NCBI GenBank assembly: GCA_034435015.1
Contig: DAOTYH010000103.1
Coordinates: forward strand, 1-64,000
DNA length: 64,000 nt
DNA from: DAOTYH01 sp034435015
GTDB lineage: Bacteria; Chloroflexota; Anaerolineae; Aggregatilineales; UBA3940
Reading direction: 5' to 3'
Below are positions 24,700-33,792 of this stretch, piece after piece. The translations under genes were made by a program, and so were the position numbers. A model generated the notes under the pieces. The model was not told the DNA's origin, did not search any database, and worked only from the letters and a program-made list of their open reading frames with translations. Numbering within the stretch: position 1 is the stretch's first letter; every line of letters starts with the position of its first letter.

Positions 24700-26505
24700 A
24701 TGGACGAGGCACACATTCGTAACTTCTGTATCATAGCGCATATTGATCACGGCAAGAGTACACTTGCTGACCGCCTGCTTGAGATCACAGGCACGCTCTC
24801 AGCACGAGAGATGACCTCGCAGGTGCTTGACTCTATGGAACTAGAGCGCGAGCGTGGAGTCACGATCAAGGCCAGCGCGGTCAGAATGAGTTATACAGCT
24901 CAAGATGGTGAGACCTATGAGATCAACCTCATTGACACACCAGGGCATGTGGATTTCTCGTATGAGGTCTCACGGGCGCTCCAAGCATGTGAGGGAGCTG
25001 TTCTGGTAGTAGATGCCACGCAAGGCATCGAGGCACAGACACTGGCAAACTTGTTTATGGCGCTGGATGCCAACCTGGAGATTGTGCCGGTCGTTAACAA
25101 GATAGACCTGCCTGCGGCACGCCCCGATGAAGTGGCTGAGGAGATCGAGGACCTATTGGGTGTCAATGCCGCCGATGTGATCCAAGTCTCTGCAAAGGAA
25201 GGCACAAATGTGCCGGCAGTGCTGGAAGCTGTGATAGGGCGCGTTCCTCCGCCGCGCGGGGATGTTAATGCTCCCCTCAGGGCACTCATCTTTGACAGCC
25301 ACTATGACTCATACAAAGGGGTGATCGCATATGTCCGCGTTGTGGATGGGGTGCTGAATAAGAATACCAAGTTGCTCATGATGGCAACAGGGGCAGAGTT
25401 GGAGCCGGTAGAAGTAGGTATCTTTGCCCCTGATATGCGTCCTGTGGATAGCCTTCAGGCTGGCGAGGTGGGTTATGTTGCAACTGGCCTGAAGACAATC
25501 CGGGAAGTGCGGGTGGGCGATACGATCACCTATGCACAGAACCCGGCAGCCGAGGAACTTCCCGGATACAAGGCGGTCAAACCAATGGTCTTTGCCGGTA
25601 TCTACCCGGTGGAGAGTGAAGATTACGGTTTGTTGCGCGATGCTTTGGAGAAGTTACAGCTTAATGACGCCTCGCTCACCTTTGAGCCAGAGACATCTCA
25701 GGCCCTTAACTTTGGCTTTCGCTGTGGTTTTCTGGGCCTTTTCCACATGGAGATTGTACAGGAGCGCCTTGAACGGGAATACGATCTTGACATTATCGCT
25801 ACTGCGCCCAGTGTGGAATATCAGGTTGTGAAGCGCAACACGGGCGAGGTGATCACGGTAGACAGCCCCGCCCGGTTACCTGATGAGGGAGAGATCGAGG
25901 AAATACGTGAGCCTTGGATGCGTATTCAGATTTTCACTCCGACTGACTACATTGGCCCGATCATGGAGCTGGTTACCAAAAGGCGGGGTGAGTATATCGC
26001 CACTGAGTATCTCGATCAACGGCGTGTGATGTTGACATATGACCTGCCGCTGGCTGAGCTGATCGTGGATTTTTATGATCGGCTCAAGTCTATCTCACGG
26101 GGATACGCTTCACTAGACTATCATTTTGTTGGTTACCGTCCAGGCGATCTGGTTAAACTGGATGTACTGGTGAATCAACAGCCGGTGGATGCGTTGGCTT
26201 TGATTGTGCACCGCGATGCGGCTTATCATAAGGGGCAGTTGCTCGTCTCTAAGTTGAAGGCGGCTATTCCCCGCCAGTTATTTGAGGTCCCGATTCAGGC
26301 GGCCATGGGCAAGCGGGTGATCAGCCGGGCCAATGTCAAAGCGTTGCGCAAGGATGTTCTGGCTAAATGTTATGGCGGTGATGTTACCCGCAAACGCAAA
26401 CTGTTGGAGAAGCAGAAGAAGGGTAAGAAGCGCATGAAAATGGTCGGGCAGGTTGAGATTCCACAGGAGGCGTTTATGACACTCCTCAAGCTAGAAGAGG
26501 ATTGA
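24700..26505 (+). CDS. lepA: elongation factor 4 LepA
   Basis: A translational GTPase of 601 residues that acts on stalled or mis-translocated ribosomes. G motifs are intact: AHIDHGKSTLADR (G1), DTPGH (G3) and NKID (G4). Then domain II, domains III and V of the EF-G type, and the LepA-specific C-terminal domain rich in Lys/Arg (KRKLLEKQKKGKKRM). ATG 24700 with GATAGGTGAG upstream is preferred over a GTG at 24688 inside that site. The MFS carrier gene follows in the same direction; its extended frame overlaps the lepA stop. Confidence 0.97.
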   Translation: MDEAHIRNFCIIAHIDHGKSTLADRLLEITGTLSAREMTSQVLDSMELERERGVTIKASAVRMSYTAQDGETYEINLIDTPGHVDFSYEVSRALQACEGAVLVVDATQGIEAQTLANLFMALDANLEIVPVVNKIDLPAARPDEVAEEIEDLLGVNAADVIQVSAKEGTNVPAVLEAVIGRVPPPRGDVNAPLRALIFDSHYDSYKGVIAYVRVVDGVLNKNTKLLMMATGAELEPVEVGIFAPDMRPVDSLQAGEVGYVATGLKTIREVRVGDTITYAQNPAAEELPGYKAVKPMVFAGIYPVESEDYGLLRDALEKLQLNDASLTFEPETSQALNFGFRCGFLGLFHMEIVQERLEREYDLDIIATAPSVEYQVVKRNTGEVITVDSPARLPDEGEIEEIREPWMRIQIFTPTDYIGPIMELVTKRRGEYIATEYLDQRRVMLTYDLPLAELIVDFYDRLKSISRGYASLDYHFVGYRPGDLVKLDVLVNQQPVDALALIVHRDAAYHKGQLLVSKLKAAIPRQLFEVPIQAAMGKRVISRANVKALRKDVLAKCYGGDVTRKRKLLEKQKKGKKRMKMVGQVEIPQEAFMTLLKLEED

Positions 26506-26522
26506 GGAGCGATACATACATT

Positions 26523-27722
26523 ATGAGTGCTATATCCCCTGAGAGGTACCCGCCCAGCTTTTTTGTTGTCATGCTATCTTCGATATTGTTTTTCTTCTCG
26601 CTTCAAGGACCATTTCCGGTCTTACCGCTTTATGCTGTTGAGATCGGGGCTGGCGAGGCAGTGTGGGGCTTGACGTTTACCCTCGTTTCAGCATTGGCGG
26701 TGACTCTCAGGTTGCCCGGTGGGGTGTTGTCGGATCGGCTGGGCCGCAAGGGTGTCATGCTTTTTGGCGGGCTGATGCTCATGGCAGGCTGGTTGATCCT
26801 ATGGGGCATTCCAAACACGGCGGGGCTGTTGATTGGGCGTGCGGTTCAGGGAATTAGCATTGGCACGTTCACTACCGTGTATCGTGCCCTTATTATGGAC
26901 CTGGCCCCTAAGGCCCGGCGTGGCCAGGCAGTGGGGCTAAGCAACTTGTCCTTCCCCTTGGGGGTGATCTTGGGTGCTCCGCTTGGTGAATGGATCAAGT
27001 CCCAGTACGGTTACGGCCCTACCTTTTTGTATGGAGCAGGAATGGCAGGGGCCTGCGTGCTACTGGTGTTGTTTGTCCGGAGTAATGGGCATTCGCTCTC
27101 TTCTCAATCTTTAATGAAAGGTGTTCGGGTCGTCTTTCCGCGCCGCGGCATTCAAGCCGGTATATGGGGTATGGTGAGTGTAGCGGTGGTGTTTGTCTCG
27201 GTGTTCACCTTTCTCCCTCTGCTGATGGCTGAAAGAGTGATAGCCGGCACAGGCTTTGCCTTCAGCATTTATGCCTTCGTACAGCTTGTCGGGCAACCAC
27301 TTGGTGGAAGCTTGGGAGATCGCTTTGGAAGGCGGTGGGTGGTCGTAGCTGGAGTGCTGATCAAGGCGGCGGGTATTCTTGCCTTTCTCAGCGCAAGAGG
27401 GCAGGATATTTTGTATCTAGGCAGTGCATTGGCCGGATTTGGGATCGCTCTGGTGCTGGTTAATCTTGACACCATTGTCTTGAGCAGTGCCCCATCTGAC
27501 CTGAGAGGGACCGCCGCCGGCTTGGAATATGCCAGCTTTGATTGTTGGGTAGGCATTTTAGGGTGGCTGTTGGGAGCGATCGCCGCTCGGACGGATTACG
27601 AGAGTATTTACATTCTCATGGCTGTGATGGTTGCGCTATGGGGGGTTCTGATGTGGCTCTTGATTCCCCCTCACATGGGACAGCCGATCAAACAGCCTGC
27701 CGCTGAGCCGGTGGTGCGTTAG
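26523..27722 (+). CDS. MFS transporter
   Basis: A 399-residue protein with twelve predicted helices in two halves. The signature after helix 2, GGVLSDRLGRKGVML, and its repeat in the second half, GGSLGDRFGRRWVVV, are those of the major facilitator superfamily. The substrate is unknown; the drug/sugar exporter groups are equally possible. ATG 26523 is chosen; a TTG at 26502 overlapping the lepA stop would add seven residues. The stop TAG shares bases with the cinA stop, so the two convergent genes overlap by four bases. Confidence 0.88.
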   Translation: MSAISPERYPPSFFVVMLSSILFFFSLQGPFPVLPLYAVEIGAGEAVWGLTFTLVSALAVTLRLPGGVLSDRLGRKGVMLFGGLMLMAGWLILWGIPNTAGLLIGRAVQGISIGTFTTVYRALIMDLAPKARRGQAVGLSNLSFPLGVILGAPLGEWIKSQYGYGPTFLYGAGMAGACVLLVLFVRSNGHSLSSQSLMKGVRVVFPRRGIQAGIWGMVSVAVVFVSVFTFLPLLMAERVIAGTGFAFSIYAFVQLVGQPLGGSLGDRFGRRWVVVAGVLIKAAGILAFLSARGQDILYLGSALAGFGIALVLVNLDTIVLSSAPSDLRGTAAGLEYASFDCWVGILGWLLGAIAARTDYESIYILMAVMVALWGVLMWLLIPPHMGQPIKQPAAEPVVR

Positions 27723-28954
27723 CCTGACCTATCTTCTGCTTTCAGGATGACCCGCCGTAACAGAGCAAGAGCGTGCGTAGTGGCCCAGATCGGGGCATCT
27801 GTCCTTTCGTTGACCCAAGAAAAGTAGCGGGACCAGCAACCCTCTTCATTAGCGGCGGCTAGTGCAGTACCGGTTGCTTTCTGGCCAATGTTAGATGGTT
27901 CTGGCCGTACAACAACTGCCAAGCCGTAAGCGGCTGGATACTGACGACGGATGGCCCGCGCCGCTGTCTCAGCTAGTGCACGGGTTTCGGTTGGCGACTC
28001 TGGGCCAAGTAACTTCTTAATGAGGTCTTCGGCTGTGTCCAAGGCGAGATGGTGTACTACAACGCCCGGTGTAGAGCGAGCGGCTGTCTCCAGACGCTCC
28101 CTCAGCTTGCCATGAGTTCCAACTTCTATGCCTGCTACGCTGATATTCTCTTGAGATAGTAACTTCGCTACTACCTCGTCTATGGTCTCGTTCCCTGTGC
28201 CGTAAATCCACTCTCCTAGCCTGCGTTGTAGTTCCTCTGCAATAGGGGCAATCATCTTGTCTGCTTCGTCGCTGGTGCTGGCTTTGGCTGTAATACGGAT
28301 GTCCGTCTGGCCTGTGTGGGCGGCTAGCCCTACAGTGGGATTTGAGAGTGTCATCAGGTCGCCAATCCGGGCATCTATCTGGCTCTCGCCGATCCCTGCT
28401 GTGCGCAGGGTATAGCTCTTGATCACGGCAGGTGCGCCCATACGTTCCTTAAGCCATGGTATGAGGATGTTATCGAGCAGGTATTTCATCTCGCGCGGAA
28501 CGCCCGGTAATGTCATAATGACACCGCGCTCGGTTTCAAGGATAAAAATGGGGGCTGTACCAACTGGGTTTTCGAAAGGCGTTGCCCCCTGGGGGACGTA
28601 GGCCTGCCGTTTGTTGTTCTCGCCTAAGGTGATCCCGAACCGATTCAGCCGTGCGGCTATCTGTTCTTCTAGGGCTGGATGGTGTTCAAGTGGACGCCCG
28701 GTTGCCCTGGCGATGGCTTCGCGTGTCACGTCATCTACAGTTGGGCCAAGTCCTCCTGAGGTGATCACGACATCTACTCGGTTGAGGGCAATGTCAATTG
28801 CATGGGCAATACGCTGTTCGTTGTCACCAACTGTTGTCCGGTATATCAGGTCAAGGCCGATCTCGCGCAGAGCGCGGGCGATGGTCGTAGCATTTGTGTC
28901 TGTGATTTCCCCCAGAAGAAGCTCAGTACCGATTGAGATGAGTTCAGCTTGCAT
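27719..28954 (-). CDS. cinA: CinA family protein (COG1058 domain with divergent amidase domain)
   Basis: A 411-residue protein. The N-terminal molybdopterin-binding-fold domain (about residues 1-170) has the family motifs SIGTELLLGEITDTN, TSGGLGPTVDDVTREA and PGVPREMKYL and probably acts on a nucleotide such as ADP-ribose. In typical CinA the C-terminal nicotinamide-mononucleotide deamidase domain has an AESCTGG motif with the catalytic Ser. The matching place here reads GIEVGTHGKL (about residue 275), so that activity is probably lost. The start at 28954 follows GAGG. Downstream is the convergent MFS gene. Confidence 0.88.
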   Translation of the reverse strand: MQAELISIGTELLLGEITDTNATTIARALREIGLDLIYRTTVGDNEQRIAHAIDIALNRVDVVITSGGLGPTVDDVTREAIARATGRPLEHHPALEEQIAARLNRFGITLGENNKRQAYVPQGATPFENPVGTAPIFILETERGVIMTLPGVPREMKYLLDNILIPWLKERMGAPAVIKSYTLRTAGIGESQIDARIGDLMTLSNPTVGLAAHTGQTDIRITAKASTSDEADKMIAPIAEELQRRLGEWIYGTGNETIDEVVAKLLSQENISVAGIEVGTHGKLRERLETAARSTPGVVVHHLALDTAEDLIKKLLGPESPTETRALAETAARAIRRQYPAAYGLAVVVRPEPSNIGQKATGTALAAANEEGCWSRYFSWVNERTDAPIWATTHALALLRRVILKAEDRSG

Positions 28955-29027
28955 GCTGCCTCGCAATGTCCTCTGCCTCAGAGAGGAGACACTGGATTTT
29001 ACGGGTTATATCCTTTGGGGTAGGGGG

Positions 29028-29582
29028 TTAAATTGAGCGCCCATGTGACCAAGTCAGCCACTCCCGCATTTGTGTATCGGCGGTGCGAATCTTGGCGGCC
29101 AGGTCGGCGGCCAGATTATGCATAAGGCGGTATCCTAGATCGGGGTGTGCCTGACACAGTTCCATCAACTTGAGGCGTGGAATGACGACCAGCCTGGTAT
29201 CCTGCTGACCGCAACGGGCTGAAGCAGAGCGGATTTCCTGATCTACCAATGCCATTTCACCAAACGATTGTCCTCGACGCAGGGTGGTGATGATAATCTG
29301 CTCAGAAACTGAGCTTTCACCTGTCAGGGATGGGTCCATCAGGATGTCAACCTCCCCGTCAGCAATGATATACAGCTCATCGCTGGCCGATCCCTGTTCG
29401 ATGATTATGTCGCCTGTATTGCACGTGATGAGCGTGCTGATCGAGGCGACCAGCTCCAGTTGTTCTGTCATAAGGTTCTCAAATATTTCGGCTTGTTTGA
29501 GAATTGCCGGTATGGAGGTAAAGTCTTTCATCGCTCGGCCATTATCTGAAATCCACTTCTTGTCACGTAAGCATTCTATCAT
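29028..29582 (-). CDS. cyclic-nucleotide-binding-domain protein
   Basis: A 184-residue protein with one CNB domain (about residues 40-165). GDIIIEQGSASDELYIIADGEV is cut here to its recognisable parts: EQGSASDELYII and the phosphate-binding cassette RRGQSFGEMALVDQEIRSAS. The Arg in the cassette that binds the cyclic phosphate is present. There is no helix-turn-helix, so it is not a Crp-type regulator as it stands; it may modulate a partner. ATG 29582 is the longest start; an ATG at 29531 (MKDFTSIP) is also possible. It is divergent from the yraN gene, with 36 bases between. Confidence 0.8.
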   Translation of the reverse strand: MIECLRDKKWISDNGRAMKDFTSIPAILKQAEIFENLMTEQLELVASISTLITCNTGDIIIEQGSASDELYIIADGEVDILMDPSLTGESSVSEQIIITTLRRGQSFGEMALVDQEIRSASARCGQQDTRLVVIPRLKLMELCQAHPDLGYRLMHNLAADLAAKIRTADTQMREWLTWSHGRSI

Positions 29583-29618
29583 GTCCGCTTAGGTGAGGCA
29601 ATCAAAGAGAGGATCGTT

Positions 29619-29987
29619 GTGTCTGCTGTTGAACGAGGATCCTGGGGCGAGGACCTTGCCATCTGTGCACTAGAGGCACACCACTATGTGGTTGTGGGGC
29701 GCAACTGGCGTTGCCGCGCAGGTGAAATTGATATAGTAGCGCGCGATGGTGAGACGTGGGTTTTTGTAGAAGTTAAGTTGAGACAAGGTGAGTCACACGG
29801 ATTGCCGGAAGAAGCGGTGACGCCCTCCAAGCAGAACCGGCTTTTGCAGGCTGTAGAGATGTACTTTGATGCACACAACCTTCATGATGTGCCGTCGCGG
29901 ATAGATGTGGTAGCGATCAGCTTGGGGCCAAGCGGCAAGGTACGCCGGCTGACTATCTACCAGGACGCGGTAAGGGCAGATGGATAA
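29619..29987 (+). CDS. YraN (UPF0102) family nuclease-fold protein
   Basis: A 122-residue protein of the restriction-endonuclease-like YraN family. The fold's catalytic core is visible as GEIDIVARDG, then WVFVEVKLR (Asp, Glu and Lys of the PD-ExK motif). Length is typical. The cellular role is unknown; it is often linked to DNA processing. The GTG at 29619 is preceded by AGAGGATC. It overlaps the miaA start by 8 bases, a coupled pair. Confidence 0.85.
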   Translation: MSAVERGSWGEDLAICALEAHHYVVVGRNWRCRAGEIDIVARDGETWVFVEVKLRQGESHGLPEEAVTPSKQNRLLQAVEMYFDAHNLHDVPSRIDVVAISLGPSGKVRRLTIYQDAVRADG

Positions 29988-30906
29988 GGCGCCCCTTGTT
30001 GTGATCGTAGGGCCTACCGGTGTCGGCAAGACGGCGGTTGCAGTCCAACTGGCGCAGGCCCTGAACGGCGAGATCGTTTCTGCCGACTCGCGGCAGGTCT
30101 ATCGCCGGATGGATATTGGCACAGCCAAGCCCACCCCTGAGGAGTGCCGTTTAGCTCCTCATCATCTGATCAATATTCTTGACCCGGATGAGGAGCTGAC
30201 TGTAGAGGATTTCCAAATCAGGGCCTACAGTGCCATCGAGCATATACAGGCTAAGGGGAAACTCCCATTGCTGGTTGGGGGTAGTGGTCAGTATATACGT
30301 GCTGTTGTGGAGGGATGGGTCATCCCGCGCGTTCCGCCTCAACCTGCGTTGCGGGCCGATCTGGAAACGTTTGCTGATGTCTATGGCGCGACTGCTCTTC
30401 ATGCCCGTCTGGCAAAATATGACCCGGTTGCGGCGGAATCAATTGATTGGCGCAATGTGAGGCGGGTAGTACGAGCACTAGAGGTGTACATGACAACCGG
30501 CCAGCCGATCACGGTTCTTCAGGCGCGGCGCACGCCGCTCTACCGTACCTTGCAGATTGGCTTGACGCGTCCCCGCCAGCTACTCTATAGCCGAGTTGAT
30601 GCACGGATTGACCAGATGATGGCTGATGGACTGTTGGATGAAGTGCGCTCTTTAATGGAGGCAGGCTATGACAGGAGGCTGCCTTCCATGAGTAGTCTTG
30701 GCTATGCCCAACTGGGGTCTTATCTGCGAGGGGAAATCACGCTTGAGCAGGCTATAGCGCTAATCCGGCGCGAGACGCGGCGCTTCATCCGGCAACAATA
30801 CACATGGTTTCGGCTGGATGATCCCTCCATAACATGGTTCGATCTAGAGGTAACGCCGATCTCGTTGATCATAGACGCAGTAGAGCATTGGCTGGCGGAA
30901 AGTTAG
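29980..30906 (+). CDS. miaA: tRNA dimethylallyltransferase MiaA
   Basis: Adds a dimethylallyl group to adenosine-37 of tRNAs that read UNN codons, using dimethylallyl diphosphate, a product of the mevalonate pathway in this window. The 308-residue enzyme has the P-loop GPTGVGKTAVAV, the SADSRQVYRRMDIGTAKP motif, GGSGQYIRAV and the C-terminal RRETRRFIRQQYTWFR segment. ATG 29980 lies inside the end of yraN. The stop overlaps the convergent protease gene by four bases. Confidence 0.96.
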   Translation: MDKAPLVVIVGPTGVGKTAVAVQLAQALNGEIVSADSRQVYRRMDIGTAKPTPEECRLAPHHLINILDPDEELTVEDFQIRAYSAIEHIQAKGKLPLLVGGSGQYIRAVVEGWVIPRVPPQPALRADLETFADVYGATALHARLAKYDPVAAESIDWRNVRRVVRALEVYMTTGQPITVLQARRTPLYRTLQIGLTRPRQLLYSRVDARIDQMMADGLLDEVRSLMEAGYDRRLPSMSSLGYAQLGSYLRGEITLEQAIALIRRETRRFIRQQYTWFRLDDPSITWFDLEVTPISLIIDAVEHWLAES

Positions 30907-33176
30907 GGATGTCCCATTTCAATCACAATTTCTGCTGGTGAAGGCTGGTTTCTAAAGACGGTGAAATTGTCTTCGACGATGGTAGTGTACCCCTCAGCAA
31001 AGACATACACCGTGTAGTAGTTGCCGCGTGTCAGCCCTCTGGGGAGCACGAAACGTCCTTCGCGGTCAGTAATGGCCTGTGTCATGATTTCCGATTCGTT
31101 CCATGTAAATTGAGGGGACTCTAGTGCTACATCCAACACAGCTACCAACGCACCGGGGATACCTTCGCCGGTCAAGGCATCAACAACTGTGCCTGAAATC
31201 CTGACCTCGTTTGCCTCCTCAGGGATACCACTGATGGGTTGTGTGCCGCTACCAATAGTGGCGTTGAGTGAGAACATGGGGCGGTTGCCAACTACAACTT
31301 CGACGGCATAGCTTCCCTCTGGGAGCGGCTTGTTAGCACTCAAGCTGACCCAGAAGCGCTGGCCGACCCCGCCGGCATCCCATAGCTGTGTGCTGGAGGC
31401 AACCAGCCGTCCGTCTAAAAACCAACGGTAGGTCCAGGGAATACCGTTGGGCATGAGGTCCCAATCTACAAAGGCATATAAGCTGGAGATGCCCAAAGGC
31501 ATTACCGAGCTGCACTGAGTGGCCGGCAGTCCATCACGTGTGATGTCGCTTACCATACAGGGATTCGAGAAAATAAGGGACTCTTCTTGGGAGGATCGGT
31601 TACCAGCCAGAGTCACATCACCAGTGGCCGCCAAGCGCTGTCCGATGTACAGCTCAAGGCGATACGTTCCAAGAGGGAGGCCTTGGTAGTTGATGGCACT
31701 AACAGTGGCTTGTCCGCTCTCTCCTTGATCCCACAGCCGTGTCGTGCGGAAGACTTCAGTCCCATCCAAGTACCACACCTCTGTCCAGTCTTGTCCATCC
31801 TGCATCCCTTCAAAGCTGAAGCGGGCATCAAGCTGGGTGACCAGAGCGGGCAGGAGAGTGCCTGTTGAGAGAAAGTCACCTGAACTGCTTGGGATGCCAA
31901 AGGTGAGGTCGCTGAAAGCCGGCTCGCTGGATGTGCCGCCTATTGAGATGGAGCTTGCCGCGACAGGTTGGCCGTTTAGCAGGAGGGTAAATTCATAATT
32001 GCCGTCAGGCCAGATTACGTTTTCTGTGCCTACATACCATGTTCCTTTACGTCCACCGCCCCAAGCCAGTGGCCCTAGGCTAAACTGGGGCATGTCTAGG
32101 CCGTCCTTTGTGACACGTACCTCATAGGGAATGCCTGTTTGCATATTATCGTAATCAAAGAAGAAAAACAGGCTGGATACACCGCTTGGCAGGGTGGATA
32201 CAATGCGGGTTGGCACACCGAAATCACTCACACCAGTCGAGAAGAAGGGACGTGTGAAAGTCGGGGGGGCGGATGGTGTGATACTGGGAATACCGCTGGC
32301 ATGGCGCAAGATGAAGCCATTCTTTGCCGACTCGATCAGAGGTAGAGCAAAAAAAATGGGACGTACGGCAGTAACAGGCCCTCCAATAGGCACACAGGCG
32401 TCTCGATCGTTGATCACCCCGTCGCGGGTATTATCTTGGATGCTCAGACACATAGGTCCTGCTTCTGTTCCGGCAGTAGCTGGTGCGCTGGTGGGTATGC
32501 CAACCAACAGCCCGTTCGTGTCATAAGCGCCCCCTCCGCTCATTCCCCCGCCGAGAGCGGCGTCAGTACGGAACCATGCTAACCTGCTACCGCTTTTTTC
32601 AGTCGTTATCGAGGTGATTAATCCTTCTATGGAAGTAACGCTTGTTGAGCCAATGTCAGGGTAACCGACAAATGTCAATGAGTTACCGGGCAACAGCCTA
32701 GAAGAGTCTCCTATGGAGACAAAGGGAAGGTTAAGGGTTTGCGGATCGATCAGACTGCCGTCAAGTGCGCCCGTGATCTGTAAGATGGCCAGATCAAGCT
32801 GAGGATCACTCTGCACTACCTCAGCAACATAAGTAGGGACAGGAGGTTCGTCCAGCCTGACGGGCAGGGCGACTACAATGCGCTCACCCCTGCATGGCCC
32901 TGAGGTGCCCGCTAGGTGGGCGTTGGTCAGGATCAGGCCTGTGGCGCTGATCAAGGTTCCTGACCCCACGCAGGAGAGTGTCTGTGAGCCGGCTACATCA
33001 TACGTTTGTGTCAAAAACACAGAGGCCCGCTGAGCAGTGAGTATTGCGCCCGTGTTGTTCTGTGCGATGGCTGAGCTGACCAGCGTCAGAGTGGCCAGCA
33101 GGAAGATCACAGTCGCTAACAGCCGGTAGCGCCTTTGAAATGTTGCGCTGGTTGTATCGTAGAGATTCGTGGTCAT
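30903..33176 (-). CDS. secreted S1C-like serine protease with Ig-like and carboxypeptidase-regulatory-like domains
   Basis: A 757-residue exported protein. After a signal peptide (about residues 10-38), residues 45-310 form a trypsin-like domain with the triad visible: His in LTNAHLAG, Asp in DPQLDLAIL and Ser in LGGGMSGGGAYD. Two or three Ig-like beta domains follow, each with a similar WYLDG/WFLDG strand (about 330-640), and a carboxypeptidase-regulatory-like domain ends the protein. No membrane anchor is seen at the C-terminus. ATG 33176 lies just beyond the stop of the gene upstream; it is the last of three minus-strand genes with overlapping or nearly touching ends. Confidence 0.84.
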   Translation of the reverse strand: MTTNLYDTTSATFQRRYRLLATVIFLLATLTLVSSAIAQNNTGAILTAQRASVFLTQTYDVAGSQTLSCVGSGTLISATGLILTNAHLAGTSGPCRGERIVVALPVRLDEPPVPTYVAEVVQSDPQLDLAILQITGALDGSLIDPQTLNLPFVSIGDSSRLLPGNSLTFVGYPDIGSTSVTSIEGLITSITTEKSGSRLAWFRTDAALGGGMSGGGAYDTNGLLVGIPTSAPATAGTEAGPMCLSIQDNTRDGVINDRDACVPIGGPVTAVRPIFFALPLIESAKNGFILRHASGIPSITPSAPPTFTRPFFSTGVSDFGVPTRIVSTLPSGVSSLFFFFDYDNMQTGIPYEVRVTKDGLDMPQFSLGPLAWGGGRKGTWYVGTENVIWPDGNYEFTLLLNGQPVAASSISIGGTSSEPAFSDLTFGIPSSSGDFLSTGTLLPALVTQLDARFSFEGMQDGQDWTEVWYLDGTEVFRTTRLWDQGESGQATVSAINYQGLPLGTYRLELYIGQRLAATGDVTLAGNRSSQEESLIFSNPCMVSDITRDGLPATQCSSVMPLGISSLYAFVDWDLMPNGIPWTYRWFLDGRLVASSTQLWDAGGVGQRFWVSLSANKPLPEGSYAVEVVVGNRPMFSLNATIGSGTQPISGIPEEANEVRISGTVVDALTGEGIPGALVAVLDVALESPQFTWNESEIMTQAITDREGRFVLPRGLTRGNYYTVYVFAEGYTTIVEDNFTVFRNQPSPAEIVIEMGHP

Positions 33177-33180
33177 CGGC

Positions 33181-33792
33181 TTAGTATTGTAAACTGGCAA
33201 GAAAACGGTCAAAGGCGGCTTGATTGGCCTCAAAAGAGCTTTGCTCAGCCATGTAGGTCACTACAATGGCTCGATTGCCGTCTAGGATCACTGTATCCGT
33301 ACCCAGAACGACTACCGGCAGACGTTGGATGAATGGGTTGGGGTCTGCGTCAACAAAAGCAAAGCTCATGCGGGTTAGGTTAGTGCCCCCTCTGGCAACC
33401 TCGTCCACACTCAGTACCCGGTAAGCTGACAGGTCAATAGAACGCTGAAGTGTCAGGTTGTCTAAAATATTACGGATGGTGCTCTGACTTCCAACCGGGA
33501 TGATGGTGATCAGGTACTGGGTCTTAAAGGGCCTGGCTCTAGGATCACGGATGCGCACAAGGTAACTGCCGCGCTCGTCAACCAGCCACCCTGCCGGGTA
33601 AGAAGCCTGTATTCCCGCTTGCTGGTTCACATAAAGCCATGTTCGCCCTTGATCACGCTGACGGATAAGAAGCCCCAGCAAGACACTGCCAACCGCCAGC
33701 GCAATGACCAAAACAGCGGCGAATTGGTCATTCTTAGTCAGAGATGGTGCTGGCTCTTGAAAGAGTTCTTCTTCCTGCATGTGATCACTCAT
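33181..33792 (-). CDS. PsbP/DUF1795-like single-pass membrane protein
   Basis: A 203-residue protein with one membrane helix (about residues 24-45) and a C-terminal beta-rich domain. The segment after the helix, YPAGWLVDERG, resembles the start of PsbP-like and DUF1795 domains (YPxGW pattern), which act as binding or assembly factors. The function is not known. It overlaps the upstream PrsW-like gene by 8 bases and ends 5 bases before the protease start, so all three are likely one transcript. Confidence 0.65.
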   Translation of the reverse strand: MSDHMQEEELFQEPAPSLTKNDQFAAVLVIALAVGSVLLGLLIRQRDQGRTWLYVNQQAGIQASYPAGWLVDERGSYLVRIRDPRARPFKTQYLITIIPVGSQSTIRNILDNLTLQRSIDLSAYRVLSVDEVARGGTNLTRMSFAFVDADPNPFIQRLPVVVLGTDTVILDGNRAIVVTYMAEQSSFEANQAAFDRFLASLQY

